A DNA stretch of 64,000 nt from Mactromeris polynyma (Eukaryota > Mollusca > Bivalvia > Venerida > Mactridae). Shown piece by piece: positions 11,833 to 25,892 of the stretch (its first letter is position 1; each line of letters opens with the position of its first letter). The DNA is taken from the NCBI GenBank assembly GCA_032209605.1, contig JASFXZ010000001.1, forward strand, positions 38,506,619-38,570,618, given 5' to 3'. A program made the position numbers and the translations under genes. The notes beneath the pieces are model-generated. The model had not been told where the DNA came from. It did no database searches and saw nothing but the letters and a program-made list of their open reading frames with translations.

Positions 11833-14775
11833 TCCCATATACATATTTTTGAAGTGGTTGTCAAAAGATTTTACAAGCTGTATTAAAGTATTAAGATTTT
11901 AAATTACCAATTAATTTTTTGATCTGATTAATCATCTGATTGATTTGACACATCCCGATTCCAAACAAAGAAAAATTATGTATCGGAATTAAAATGAAAC
12001 AAGTGATTATGTATCCCTCCTTGAGAAGAAAAAAATACTCAATATGCTTATATAATCACCTAATTTTTAAGGGTCTTCACAATCCTGTGATGTTTGAAAA
12101 AAAGGGTTGATCTGCCTAGTTATGGTGACTTAAGCACACTGCATGAACAACATTACCCTAACGCATCTAACAAAAAAGCAGAAAAATACAGAGATTTTCT
12201 TGTCTAAAATACATTGTAACAGATTTAACATCATTTCAGAAACCTGCCAAAAAAAAGGTTACGATCCCGAAGATCGCATTGTGCAAGAATTGCCAAGAAT
12301 TTTGGTGAAGCATGCTGGAGAATGAAGTGTTTTTGCACCACAAAAAAAGCTTTTAAAAACATTAGCATACACCAATCTGACTTAAAGATGACAAGGAAAC
12401 CTTAACAAATATTTGAACAAAGAGAGATTTAAAACCCTCATCTTAAAAAAGAAAGCAAAATAAATACACAGAAATCAACACCTTTCTTTCTACAAGATGA
12501 TAATTATGCCACTTACTGAAACAAAAAAAATTGTTTTCCATTTTACACTAGATAATCATGAGAGAATTTATTGCTACAAGAAAGAACACAAAAATGGAAA
12601 GTGATAATTTGATTAAATTTTGTCCAATCCTAATAAACACCAGATTACTTTAATATCAGCTGCATAATTTCCTGCAACAGTTCATTAAGAAGAAGCGAGC
12701 ACTCTCTATGCATCAGAAATGGATAATAAACGATGCAGAAATTACACGGATTGTCAACCAATAACAGGCTGTCAAGATTTCATTTGTTCTCCGATTTCAA
12801 AAGCTTGGCAATGAATTCGGATTTAATCCGATCTTGTAGTCAAATTGAACCATTAATTTATAATGTCACCGAGATTTTCCTCGAGTTGCAAAAATCTATT
12901 GAAAAACAGCAACCACCCAAGGCTGTGTCAGGCTTCAAAAACTAAAAGACAATTAAATTCACAAAAGGCAATTTAAGTGCATTTGTTATAATCTCTCTGT
13001 ACTTTCCTCCAGTGAAAAGAAGCCAGAGCGTGGCTTCAAACAACATCCCAAGCAGATAGAAGAAAGTGATTTTCAATTTATAGCAAAACCGATATGAATG
13101 ATTCTTTTTTTTGTTACAATCTCCCGGCTCTCTTGCAAAGGGTTAATTCATCATCGATATTAAATCTAAACTCTGTTTTGCACTGCATGCTACTTCACGG
13201 CTCATTATTCTGTGACAATGAAAGCCTTGTCTTTATCACAGCGACGTCACCAAACGTTAGCCAGCCGTTGTTTCATGCAATAAAAAAATCTATTTCTATT
13301 GTGAAATCTCGGTGTTATCAGATATACCATCATTGATAATCATTAATAACGCAACTTCATAAATAAGTATTAATTTAATTACACATCTGAGACTGGCTTC
13401 AAATCCTGCACAACCTTCACAGAGTGACTCCCTCCTCAGCAACCATCTCTCTTAAACAACTCTATCAATATTTTCAATTTAACCCTTCTAAAGCAAAAAC
13501 CTCTCTGCAACAGCCAAGTGATGAGAACTGCGAGCACATTGTTACATGAGAAATGAGAATGCAGTTTTATACAATCTATGATGCAGATAGATAACATTTA
13601 TATCTGCAAACAATCATGCATTGTTTATAGCCCACAATTCTCGACCTGACCTATCCTGAGTATTTATGTTATGAAATACTTCAGATGAAACAATTTTCAA
13701 ACTGTGTTACATCTTATAATAGCCGTGTGTATTTTTACATAGTAATCATTCTCCGCTCAACAAAAACGCATAATTTAACACTGACACTTAGTTTTATTTA
13801 TTGCACTTAGAAAAAGCAATTTAAATGTCATTAAATGTGTGTGATGGTAGATATTTGTATAAGTAAGAGAGCAGTAAACGAAACACTTAAAAAGGGTATC
13901 TATTATAAAGATTAGATATTCAACTGACAACTTTTAACAAATGCAAAATTAATTACAGCTATCTGTACTGTTTAAGAAAGTATGCCTTTGGATGAATGCA
14001 AATTTGCCCATACAAATGGAACCAATGAAAATATCATTCAAGTAATGAAAATACCATTCAAGTATTGAAATGACTCAGAACACATGCTAAAGCAATCTGA
14101 TAAAATGGTTAACAGGTCTTAGAAACTGTGCAAACTGGATGAATTTGGATGTTTCTTAAAATAACACACATTTTTTGCATAACCACAGACTTCTTTTCAT
14201 ATTCATAATATAATATAGCGAGATAAAACTGCAAAACATTGTGGTTCATATTAACACATGTATGCATTTGGCTCACATTCCAGAAAGATTTCCCCCTAAA
14301 TATAAACCAAGCACTTACGTAATTCTTCTCCTCAGAAAAAATCATGTAAAATTAAATACTCGAAGTATGTTCCAGTCTGTATAGAATATGATTGACTATT
14401 CATGCAAAAATTGATTATTCCTGCTTTTTAAGTTAATATGGCTTTTTTTCAAGTAATTTAAACAGCCATTCTCTAAATAATGTCATAACAAATCTCAGGA
14501 GAAAAATACATAAAAACCCAAAAAATGTTCAGTGCTCATTCATAATATTCTTTCAATCGAATTTTTCCCATAATTTTTTGTTCAGAAATTTGTTCACGCA
14601 GTGTGAAACCAAAAAAAGTAATTTACGATACAAAAACATGTTCAATAGATTTTTCATAAAGTCAATCCAGTGTAAACGACATAGGGCTTTATAAATGACT
14701 TTAAGCTTTGAATAATTCAATTCTATGCAAAAAGAAGATAACACAGGTTTGGTGCAAGAGTATAGTAACTGGTTA
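11833..14775. other. Downstream of the gene, nothing recognised
   Basis: AT-rich with several minus-strand AATAAA hexamers (for example near 13795), so it could belong to a longer 3' UTR. No open frame is convincing. Confidence 0.5.
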
Positions 14776-14983
14776 GGCCATCTTCAAAAATTGTTTGTTT
14801 GTCATAACTCTACCCAGCCAAATTTTAATCGGTAGAATTTTTTTTTCATGGTCATACTAGTAATATGACTATAAATATGCTCCTAAAAATATACCCACTC
14901 AGACCCCTTATTTTTTTTTATTAGGGGCCATTTTCATAGGAAGGTAGGGTTATACCAAACAAACAATTTTTTAAGAATGGTCG
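14776..14983. mobile_element. Harbinger-like MITE, copy 1
   Basis: The left end GGCCATCTTCAAAAATTG, then TTTGTTTGTCATAACTC, is matched in reverse complement by the right end (TTAAAAAATTGTTTGTTTGG then TATAACCC). It shares the interior GACTATAAATATGCT...CCCACTCA and TTAGGGGCCATTTTCAT with copy 2. The left flank is TTA and the right flank TAA. Confidence 0.8.
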
Positions 14984-15913
14984 TAAAGACGTAGATACAA
15001 CCATTACACGCTAATCCCTCATTAACATAGATCTCATTATCTTCTATTATTGTAAACTTATCAAAATTATGTATGACAATATTATGGTATCATTTTCACA
15101 CAGTCATGATGTAAACGATCCCAGTTTTTATATAATTAATCAGGCAATAGATCAGAACAAATTAGATAATGGTGTATTGAACAAAGAGAAAAGAAAAATC
15201 AAGCCTTTAAGGTATTTCTGATAATACATCACAAGGATACTTGAAACTACTTGATATATATTGGGTTAAATCTTAAGCAAACACACCATTGATAACCGCA
15301 GATAGACCTCCATTATCTACATCTAAACTAATATCGTCACCTATCCAACACCAATACTTGGCAGCTCTTGATTATTTCATCTGGTTTGTATGAGATAAGA
15401 TGAAAAAAATAATAATCAACTTTTTGTCCCATTGCATGTAATATATTATTAATTGTAGCGATCTAATTAACGCAGAATAAAGAAATGAGAGCTTGTAGAT
15501 TTTTTTTATGATTTCGTAGCAAGAGTTTTATTAAAAAGTATTATTCAATTAACTTTGTTGCAACTTTGTTTGTATTAAACCATTATCAACTAAGCTAAGT
15601 ATCTCTATTGTGCAAAAATAAAAATTGCAAAAACTGAACTACTGCAGCAAAGGTAATTGTTGTTATCATTGTTATGTAAATGAATTTAAACACAGGTGCA
15701 GGTACCATATGTTGATAACATTTTGTTATCATATCATAATCGGATTCAAAATTTTAAAATTCGGTTCAATCCGTTATCAAATTTTATTTCGATAAAAAGT
15801 TTATCAGATGTTAAAGGCATGTGTTGGAAAGACAAAAGTGATGTTATGGTAATTACCAAATATTTACTACGTAATTAAGTTAATTAAATAACTAAGAGCC
15901 AGTACTTTCTAGA
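14984..15913. other. Downstream of the gene, nothing recognised
   Basis: AT-rich, between the two MITE copies; no gene or structured RNA seen. Confidence 0.5.
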
Positions 15914-15923
15914 TTTATTTATT
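15914..15923 (-). terminator. Candidate overlapping poly(A) signals (AATAAATAAA)
   Basis: Two overlapping AATAAA hexamers on the minus strand about 110 bases below the first candidate. Either site could end the transcript; only RNA data can decide. Confidence 0.3.
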
Positions 15924-16030
15924 AATCATACATACTTAATACAATTAACCAAACAGGCCTATAATTGGTGCTCTGATAATTAATTTTGCCACAATCTTAA
16001 TGGATACAAGTATCTACAAGATAGAAACAT

Positions 16031-16036
16031 TTTATT
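16031..16036 (-). terminator. Candidate poly(A) signal AATAAA
   Basis: First minus-strand AATAAA below the stop codon at 17795. It is followed by TTGTAGATACTTGTATCC, a moderately GU-rich stretch as expected downstream of a cleavage site. Confidence 0.35.
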
Positions 16037-16336
16037 GACAACTGATTACAAGGTTATTATTCTTCATATCAACCCATTTTCATGGGATACAGGTTGATAA
16101 ATAAGACAGCATGGCATGTGATAAATACTTAAGTATCAATTTACATAAATAAAACCCCATGAAACAGTGTGATTAAATCAGGCTACAACAAGAAACTCCA
16201 GTTAGATCAAAATTGTATGAAGACACAAAATGGCCGACAAAATCAAATAACATGGCAATAATGAAATAAATCTTGCAATTACACTGAAGTGGACATTTAT
16301 ATGAATGATAAACCATGTCTAAGCCAAAGTACATTA

Positions 16337-16566
16337 GGCCATCTTTAAAATATTGGTTGTTTGGCATAACCCTGTAACCCAGCCCCATTTAGGTAAGTAG
16401 GTATGTAGAGAAATATTTGTTTCTTTTTTTTCATGGTCATACTGTTAAGTGTTAACTATAAATATGCTGCTAAAACAATTCCCACTCATAACCCAATTCT
16501 TTTTTAGTTGGGGCCTTTTTCATTGGTACAAAGGGTTATGCCGAACAAACAATTTTAGTAATGGCC
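16337..16566. mobile_element. Harbinger-like MITE, copy 2, with TTA target duplication
   Basis: 230 bases bounded by GGCCATCTTTAAAA and its partial reverse complement (TTTTAGTAATGGCC), with TTGTTTGGCATAACCCT forming the inner part of the inverted repeat. It is flanked on both sides by TTA (16334-16336 and 16567-16569). TTA flanks and a GG-starting terminus fit the PIF/Harbinger superfamily. It sits in the inferred 3' UTR. Confidence 0.85.
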
Positions 16567-17794
16567 TTACAATGAGTTACACAGTATATTTGAAGAATAG
16601 TTCATGTCGAATTTAAGTAAACCAGTCATTGCTCATGACTTTGTGTGGTCTGAATAGGTGTATATTTGGTACAGACTTGAGCTAACTTTAACTGTTATTG
16701 ATAGTGTGTATTTCGGAAACAACAAACATTTTCTGCTCATAATAAGAACGAAAAGCCTTCTCCTTTTAAAGCATGGCTTTCATAATGATAGTGAAAAATT
16801 TGTAACAATATATTCGCTATTAAAAGCATCAAGTAAAATGAATCATTTCACTACATAACAGAAATAGAAGGCAAGTGCAGACCCATGATATAATAACTGA
16901 AGAATTACCAGGCTGCCATCATGAATATTATACAAGAAAGACATATTAAAACATTTTCTTAAAAAATGAACAACTAAAGCATACATAATTCCATTTTAAA
17001 AAAAGAAATGTTTTGGTCAAAATTCACTGTACATTAAGCTATATACTATTTCCATATAATCTTCATCTAATCGCACTAAATTAATCCTGTATCACGATAT
17101 TTGGGAGTTACAATGTTTCCATAAAATTAACATTTTCATTGTAGAATGTTTCGTTAAATTTTTACGAAATAGTTCGTACTGATAAACGGAGGACCACCAG
17201 TCATGATGTCATTGTTAATGTAACAATGTTGTCGTTAATTAACGTCAAATTGTAACATTGACCATCAAAATGATTAGCACTTCACTATTATCCTCCTGGC
17301 AAACACATATCATCCAACACTAGTGATATTCACAGACAATGAATTACAATAATGTCGTAATACTGATAATCACCACTGCAGAATACCTTTTTGCAACAAT
17401 TGACACGTAGCACAATGAATTCCATATAAGTCTTTTTTTGTTTAACTTCACACTCACAAGTTTTGAATCCAGCTGTAAGCTTAATTCCTCTGTACCAACA
17501 CAACAAGCCATCAAGACTGTAGTATACACTATTCAACTTGTTAGTCATTCTGTGGAACATATTCTCAGATTTGACCGAGTCAATTAGCTCCATATCACAT
17601 CGGTTGTATTTTGGAACAGAAGTTCCTTCCACTTCACCCATTCATATTGGTAGTAAAAAGAACACATCAAGACATAAATTGACACCAAAGTCAAAATTCC
17701 ATTATAGTATTATAGTGACTTATGTCTAGAAATGTGATCTGGGGGACCAATACTACTAAGTCTTGTTCCTGCTTCATTCTTCATAACAATACTT

Positions 17795-17844
17795 TCATTT
17801 TGGTGGGAACTGATGTGGAGACTGTGCTTGACTCACAAACATAG
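17795..17844 (-). CDS. ZNF608/ZNF609 homologue, terminal coding exon 5
   Basis: Begins after a strong polypyrimidine tract and acceptor (TTTTTATTTTTCAG before CTATG). The exon 4 phase (one base left over) makes an alanine codon at the junction, and the frame then reads MFVSQAQSPHQFPPK followed by TGA at 17795-17797. A short tail ending in proline-rich residues after a histidine-rich stretch resembles the end of vertebrate ZNF608/609. The frame match, the quality of the acceptor and the tail support it, but only 16 residues carry the evidence and the intron before it is 12.1 kb, so a different last exon cannot be excluded. With this exon the full protein is 1405 residues. Confidence 0.8.
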
Positions 17845-20800
17845 CTGAAAAATAAAAACAGAAAGTGATTATTATCAAGCAAACATGATGTCAACACTTT
17901 AACCAGTAACAAACCTCATCTATTTCAAGTTCATAACGCTACTCAGTACACAACATAAACACTAATTTCATTAACCCTAAACTAAATATTTCTGAAATGT
18001 GCTACAAACAATCAGATTGAGATACAAAGCAATTGTAACTCGCTTAATTGTTCTAAGCTAAAAGGTACGAGTAGGTTCTTGAAAATATTTGCATATTGAA
18101 AAACATAATCTGTTTAATGAGCACCAAAGGCGTACATATAGATGTTGTAACTTATGATACATTAAATACAAGTTTTGTAATTCATATCATAATTGCACCT
18201 CAATGGTTTGGCATTAAATTATTTGAGAGCTTCTTCAACATAACCAAATTACAATACTTTAACACCAAGCTCTTGCAGTCTGTAGATATTGTGATTCAAA
18301 TAAACTGAGAAATGTGCATGGAAACTAACTTAGACATCTTGAAAATCTCTACAAACAGCTGCAATGTCAGTAATGTTCATTCTTATCAAACCATTCAATC
18401 AAGCAAGCCCCTTTTCATATCTTCAAACATGAATCAAGTGCAGCTTAACATGAATGACACAATTGTTTGTTTTCTTTCTGTCAAGTCTATATATCATACA
18501 TTCATAAAGCAGGCCTTCTGTTGATCCAGTGTTTTAGCTTGATAAAAAGTACAACAAATTTCAACAGAGTGAGAGACTGAGTGCCAGAGACTGCAAAAAG
18601 AATTGATCACATTCCTGGAATTTTGGATGAACTCCAGCTGAAGATAATGCTGTTACAGGCACTGTTAAAAACAACAATTGCTATCCTTCATGCATGTATT
18701 CACGAAATAAAACAAATTTCCATGGCATGTACAAGATGTAACTATGACATCATTTATAGTCAATTAATGATCAAATTAATTATTGAACTAATGAGCAACA
18801 AATGGTGCATAGCAGACATAACTGCACATACTGAAATATGTTTTAGTACATGTTCCATTTCTAACGAGGCTGATTTAAACAGGTATGCATGAATGCAAAG
18901 GCGTAGAGTTATTTTAATTAGGGTAGTTGCAGCTGAACAGAATTTGAAATTAATGAAAAAAATAGGGCGAAGTACATTGTTTTATATTAAGAATAATGGC
19001 TCCCTTAATTTTTAATTTTCTCTGACTTGCCCTCCAAATCATTATAAATTATTCAAACAATGCGTGACCCAGCTGCTTTAGTCTACTTTCTTCTTATAAT
19101 GCACCTCATTAAAGCAGAAACATTGACAAACAAAAACATGAAACACAAATTATTGGTAATTCAATAAGGCTTGAATAAAGAAGGAGAGAGTATTTAATTG
19201 AAATTGTATACACCAGGGAACATAGCAGGCAGCATTGTAGCAGAAATGAGTTGTGAGCTGCTGGGTAAAGATTGTCTTACATCTGGAGAAAGCTGAAGAG
19301 AATATGAAGGAACCAGACATGCTTGCTACAATAGATTCTAGTTTTTATTCAGGAAGACTAATCACATACTTACTGTCATGGGATAATACAACACAGTGTG
19401 GGGATGCGAGAAGAATATCATTTATTTTCTGGAGAAATTCATTTTCCGCAGACAGAAACTTTCATCAGAGTTCCTAGTAATTATATCAGACCAGTTTCCA
19501 ATTATCCAATTTCGACTTATAACATATCTAAACCCTTAGAAAACCTGGCCATGCCCACACCTGCCCTTATTTTTTTCTCAACTCCAGTCAAACATGATCT
19601 GTATTATCTGATATTCTGTCTATTTCCTGTTTTTGCAAGGATTAAATACCAGAAATCATTAGTGACTTAAATCTTACATTGGAATAATAGGATTTAAAAA
19701 GCTAAGCCTTAAAATCTTGAAACCTGAGGCAGCTTAAGATTAAAATCTGACATGCTCAAGTTCCATCACAAAAATTGAAGCGATCATTATAAAAACCATA
19801 AGGCTGCACTTGACTTATTGATGTAGACTAACAGAACATTTGGTTAAACAATATTCACAAAGAGAATATATTCTGTGTTATTGAGCCAAGCAACATCTGC
19901 AAAGTATGAAAGGAAACAAAAACACAGCAAAGAATAAAAGGAAACAAAAACAAACAGTAGCATTTTGTAGCACCAAGCCAAGAGTCAATGCCAGGAGGCT
20001 CATGAGGCTGAGAGAAGGAAAGGAGGGTGGATAATTAACCAAACTAAAATTAACATTTCTGGCAATTGAGTGCAGCCATCAAATTACTGGCAAATCGTTT
20101 GCCAGAAGCCTGAGAGCTTTATTCCTCACACAAGTCATATTGAAGCCATTCTCTTTATACCTCAGCCAGGCAGATTGTAATCAATTCCACAACATGAGCA
20201 TTGATTTCCAATTCTCAACCGTTCCTACTTAGAGAGAAGTTGAAGAGAAGATCAATCAAACAGAGTTAATACAGAATGTCTTTGCTTTGTTGGATCTGTT
20301 CAATGTTACAATAAACAGATCAGTAATGTGAGATTACTACAGTAAATAGACTTCAAAGTTGGCTTTAGTTGAGATAAAAGATACCCCTACCAAAATGAAT
20401 ACCATACTGTGTACTAGTAGTCTGTGGGGCAAGACATTTAATGCAGATAATTACAATACTCTAACCAGGGGACCTTGATAGCCTGACTGAAACTAAGGAA
20501 GAAAGGTATGCAAAATTAGTACTCCCAAAATCTGAGTCAACTTTAATTGTTTATCACAAGATGGGACACCCAAAAAAGTACATTTAACAAGAAAATTACT
20601 AAAGAAAATAAATGGGTTCACCGCAACAACAGGCCACGTGAGATTTAGCAATCTTACAGCTACTATTTCAATCTTACTGTTATTATATCTACTTGGTTTG
20701 ATAAGTATACGCCCATGGATATTCAACTTAGAAACTTGTTCTTTATGAGAGTAATGATTTATCTTAAAAAAATGAACAGCTGAACAAAGACAACATGAAA

Positions 20801-21229
20801 CACTTTCTCTAAAACCACTTCGTGTTTTGGGGTAAATGAAGAGCTGAGCGGGAAAACTTATCACAAAGTCATCAAAACGGCAACATTCAAATTAATAAGC
20901 AAAACAACAACCCACCCACATCCTCTGAGAAATTCATTTGCAACTGTTTTCCATTTTCTGTTAAAATAAACACAAAGCAAGTCATGCCTTTAATTTCTTT
21001 ATCTGTAAATTGGTAATTACTAGGCAACACAGCAGCCCAGATGATTATCACTATGCCATGGAGAACTACAGTATATGTTCTAATAAATGCCCAAATAATG
21101 AGAACAATTGCCGCAATAAATTCCCTGCCATGATATGATCACTAAAGCACAGATGCTACTTTCATCAAAATTTGTGTGCAATTTTACTTGCTTCATATGA
21201 GATTTCCTTTTTGATATGGGTAATGGTTG

Positions 21230-21575
21230 GATAAGTGTGAGGTAGCTGGTAGACCCTTAAAACCAAGTTTCAATCCCTAATAGTGCATTAGATACTGAGT
21301 GTTAATTAAGAAGCAGTACTGATATTTCATCCATCATTTATGGTTGGGTCTTGTGTCCCTTTCGTCTGTGTTATTGCTTTCATTTATATAAATGGACCGT
21401 TCTCCAGTTATTGACACTCTTAACGTTATCAGGAATTGCCAGTTTAAAGTAGATTTTTTAGAATTTTCCTTAAATACTGGAAAAAATTTGAGTGCTATTT
21501 TAAGGAGATTTTATAAAGATAAGGAATTTCCTTTCTTAAAATCTTAGGAGCTTTATTAATACGGGGCCCTGGACT
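21230..21575. mobile_element. Possible Harbinger-type element, right end recognised
   Basis: The right side has AGGAGCTTTATTAATACGGG followed by GCCC, a terminus typical of invertebrate Harbinger MITEs. The interior has CTTAAGGA/TCCTTAA-type palindromic stretches. A tRNA-like AGTTTCAATCCC lies at about 21269. I cannot place the left end. Confidence 0.35.
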
Positions 21576-24500
21576 ATAAATGTCAGAATTCTAGTCTAGC
21601 AACAAAGTCCAACTTCATCAGAAAGAAAACAACAAGATGAAGTAAATCTGGCTTAACTTAATCCAGGAATCACTCGTATATGTTTCTCATAGTAATTTGA
21701 TGCAAATGGTTTTATATTCATACAATAAATAACATGTCTGGCTATAAATTAGAACTTTTCGACCAAATCACATGCTAACAAATCGAATTACAGTAGTCTA
21801 TACAAAACAGATTGAAAAGCTCAATCTAATAGAATTGTAGTGAATGCGTCTAATTGTATGGTGTTTATTTCACAAACAGAATGACCGATATTGACATTTA
21901 TAAGGCCTGTTTTAACACTATTTCCAACAACTTGCATTTTATTATATAATTGTTAACAATACAGTAATAAACAAGTGGTCATATGAAACAAGACTTAACT
22001 TTCCTAAATAGGGAAATCATTTCGTTCCGAAACTGAAGAGGTTAAGTGATAACAATAGAGCTGCACTTAACCAAACATCCCGTCTCTACTTGTCATATTC
22101 CGGCGAATTAAAATCAGCACACCTTACATGAAGATAAATGAGTTGCTTGCCATTAAATCATATGCTGTATAAAACAATCAGACACAATGCCGGAAGTTTT
22201 GCAAAAGGGATAACCAACTAATTTGGCAAAGTTTTTACTAAACAGAGGGTTAGGGATATAAAATTATAACTCTGTTTTGAAATAGAGGTAGTAATGATAA
22301 AACAGTTTAAACTGTACTAAACCTTTCTTAATGTCATTATGAGCAAGGAGGAGCCAAAAGCATATGCAAGTTAACACCAAAGATATCATCCTTAGAGCAT
22401 TACAAAACCTATGTAATTGAATATCTGCTCAAAGCCCCTGACTGACTTCCTCTGATAAATTCCGACATAATATGACAGCAATAATCCATCAATGTAGAAA
22501 TCTAATTCCTGTGAATCTTATCTCTTATATGTCAGGCTATAACAGTTGGTGCGTCTTTGTGATGTGCGGCCACTAACTCTACAACCATTAAACCACAGGT
22601 GAACTCGATTAATTTTGGGAATATCTGGAAAGGTGGTCAAAAATAAGAAATATGTTCAGTATCTTTACAACCAAACAGGTAACAACATATACCTTTTTAA
22701 ACTGAGATAACAGATTGATGGAAACATGAAAAAGCAAATTAAAGGAAGCTTCAAATAACATGGAAATAGCTTGTGCAGGAACCTGCTCTGATAATACATT
22801 ACACAGCATTTTAATGCAAGCATACACTTCTACTACCCATTCATTTGCATTTAATGGAATGTGCAGAAATCTGTTCTCTACACTTCTTTATCTTCATTTG
22901 AAAATCAGAACCCAGATGTATCAAACTTTTCTCTTGTGAGGACTAAGCAATGCCATAATTGCTAGGAAACCAGACGCTTTGGTGTAGATCAGACACTTGG
23001 TAATTCATTTAAAGCCACATGACATATATCATAAACTAACATATTAGTTTATTTTAATAGCATGAACATAACATCTCGAGGTATGAAACACAGGACAGAG
23101 CAGACAACTACATTCGCCCAAGGCATATGTTGAGCTTCTGCACAAATTAGATTTAAACTGACAACAACAAATTTTTTATTCTCAAATGACTACAAAGATA
23201 CAAGTTTTTAGACACACATGGAATTAAAATTTACACACAAGACAGACAATGATGCAGAAATTGCTGAGAAAATCTATGGTTTAGGCTAGACAAGACTAGT
23301 CAATTCCTCTCTTGTAGTCTCACTTCAACTTTTGTTTGCCATCAGACAAGCATATTTGTTAGGTAGACAGACAATTCTTGCTGTAGGTTACATCTATGAT
23401 ACTCCATTATTTGCCATTACCATAATTTAAGGTTTCACATTTTGAAAGAACATTTGAGGAACACATCACTGTTAGACACTGCTTGCAATTGAAAATGGAT
23501 GAAAAGACCATCAAGAAATGACACAAAATGAACAGCCAATCCAAATACACAAAGAGCCATGAAAAACAAAAACTTACTTATTTTACATCACTAATTGGTG
23601 AACAAATTATAACAACATAATTATATTAACCTCTTTTATTGATAGCTTCCTAGGTCACTAAAACAGTTTCCTAGTAATAACCAGTACTTACACACATTTC
23701 TGTGATGGTAAATATCACAGACATATCTTGCCTTTGTCAAAATTTGAATACCAAATATCTCTGTATCAGGAAACGGGCGCACAGCGACCACCCTTTAGAC
23801 CACTATGCCCCCCCCAAGACTACATTGTGCTGACGCCCAACACTGTCATAATAACCAGAAGTGAAGCCAGTGATTTCAGGCACCTGATTCAACATACAAC
23901 AAATGTTTGTATAGATGGTGGTATACATAAAATATGTTAGGTTGATTCTATATAATCTAACAAACATAACACAGCTATCGAGTAACCAGATTCCAAACAA
24001 CCATGGAAAAAAATCAATTACAAGATAATAAGCCGGGAAGACAAAATAACGAAAGCATCAAACAACTGTCAGAAAGCAGGTGAAGCTTCTAATCACAGAT
24101 TTTTATCAACACCGCAATAAAACACAGGATAACTCATGAGCATGGCAAAGTAGACAGATCTCTTATATTCTTATATATAATTGCATTTATCATTACATAA
24201 CACAAAATGGAAACTGGAATACATGTAATCTCAATTTTACAACAATTGAAGATACTTGACTTCCAAAAAACATCTTTCTGCAAGAATATCTAAAGTCTAT
24301 GAGAATACAGTGTACGTATTGTAAGTTAAGTATCAGGGCAATTTAACAGCATTCACAGCATGTTGCCAAATTAACCCCAGGATTCTTAACATATCCAGGA
24401 AAATGGCTTAGTAATTTATATTCCTGTAAACCTAAATCCCTCGGTAAAAAACAAAAATAGCAACAGAAGTAGATAAGCAAATAATTCTGAATTTTGCACT

Positions 24501-24684
24501 GAAAGCACATCAAACACAGTTGACTTTAACAATGGTTTTCCATGTGCGGATCCAGTAATTTACGTCAGGGAGTCCAGCACCTGGTAAGGCAGCAGATCTT
24601 AGTCATGTTTCCCAAAAGCATACATATACAAGCATCCGATACAGTCATTTTCTATCTTGACCTATGTGCTGAGGTCAACACTAG

Positions 24685-24772
24685 CATATCGAGGGTTCAG
24701 TGCAAGACTATATTGTAACTCCTATATAAATACATAGGAGTTACGATAGTCTTGCATTGAACCCTTGATATG
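24685..24772. repeat. Long hairpin (snapback) with about 40-base arms
   Basis: The left arm begins CATATCGAGGGTTCAGTGCA and the right arm ends with its near-perfect reverse complement (TGCATTGAACCCTTGATATG). The inner arm halves end in AACTCCTAT and ATAGGAGTT around a loop of about 8 bases. Few mismatches and one 2-base bulge break the pairing. Confidence 0.9.
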
Positions 24773-25751
24773 AAATACCTGTATCAGACTTACGTTTTGC
24801 AGTTCCAGGAAACTTTTAATTAAGAAAAGTCGAAATGCAATGTTTTAGAGTAGCGTCCCAATTTCTCAAAATTATTACTCGGCAAATTTTTTTTAAAATA
24901 AGACTTCTGGTACATAGGACTATTAAGTATCATCTAGGTTTTGTATATCTGTAAGTTTAACATGTGATGATAATTTACTGATTTACACCAAAATTGGAAC
25001 TTCCCCAGGTCTAATCATGGTGGAAAACAAGCATCAATCTTCCTAGAAAGCCGCTATGAGAAGTTGCATTCCCTATGCTGTATAACACATCAGAGAAACA
25101 TAAATACCCCAAATTGATATGTAAAGCAATGCTGTCTTCAATCATAACCGAAGTTACTTCCTCGAAAATTGTTTCTGTCAAACAAGCTGATAGGGAAAAG
25201 GTTAACTTATGTTAACATAACAATTTCTGGCATTCTTCAATACCCACACTGCTCTCCGATGCCAGATGAACAGCCAACTCTGTGACTTGAATCACTGCCA
25301 GCAAGAAACATACGAGTTTCTACAGAATTCCCAAATTGCTAAGATTAACACTCCAACATAATGATTATAGAGTGAATAAATATGAAAAGAAACCTCAATC
25401 TCTCAGCTTTCCATGTATTTCATGCTGACAAGATTACAGATAAAGCCAAACAGACCAACATTGTAAGTGAACTGTTTCAGGGATGAATTTCAGCAACACA
25501 TGCAATTCTTGGAAGAAGATAAATTTGGAGATATCTCAATAAAATTTACCTCAAATTCCTTAATAGAAAGTTATTTTGTAATTGATAAGGACATTAACAC
25601 ATCAGATGGAAACAAATTGCCACAATAAATATTTAATGGTGCTGACAGATCAATTATGAAAATAACACAATTATTGCAATTTTATCGCAGCGCAGAATTT
25701 TGTTCGATTACAGTTAAGAAATTAAACAAACATTGAACAATTTTGGTTCAG

Positions 25752-25892
25752 GCATTATAACTAAGTTGAGAATCTGATCTGAGTTCTAATGCACTGCCAT
25801 GTGATTGGTCAATTTCAAGAATAAGAGCTCAGAACCAACCAATCACAGGCTGGAGATTTGAGACGGGTTTCATAACTCAGTTTTATAACACC
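25752..25892. mobile_element. Imperfect inverted-repeat MITE
   Basis: ATTATAACTAAGTTGAGAA on the left corresponds to the reverse complement of TTCATAACTCAGTTTTATAAC on the right. TGTGATTGGTC and ACCAACCAATCACA form the inner pair. No coding capacity; superfamily not assigned. Confidence 0.5.

Larger units (their letters stand above)
16010..17794 (-). other. Inferred 3' untranslated region of the ZNF608/609 homologue
   Basis: Runs from the stop codon to just beyond the first canonical AATAAA on the minus strand (16031-16036). By eye there is no AATAAA or ATTAAA closer to the stop. It includes a complete Harbinger-like MITE (16337-16566). The lower end is a guess; the 3' UTR may be much longer, as it often is in this family. 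Confidence 0.4.

Noticed and set aside
20493..20864. 123-codon minus-strand open frame in intron 4
   Set aside because: No recognisable domain, no splice context, ordinary AT-rich composition; consistent with chance in 64 kb.
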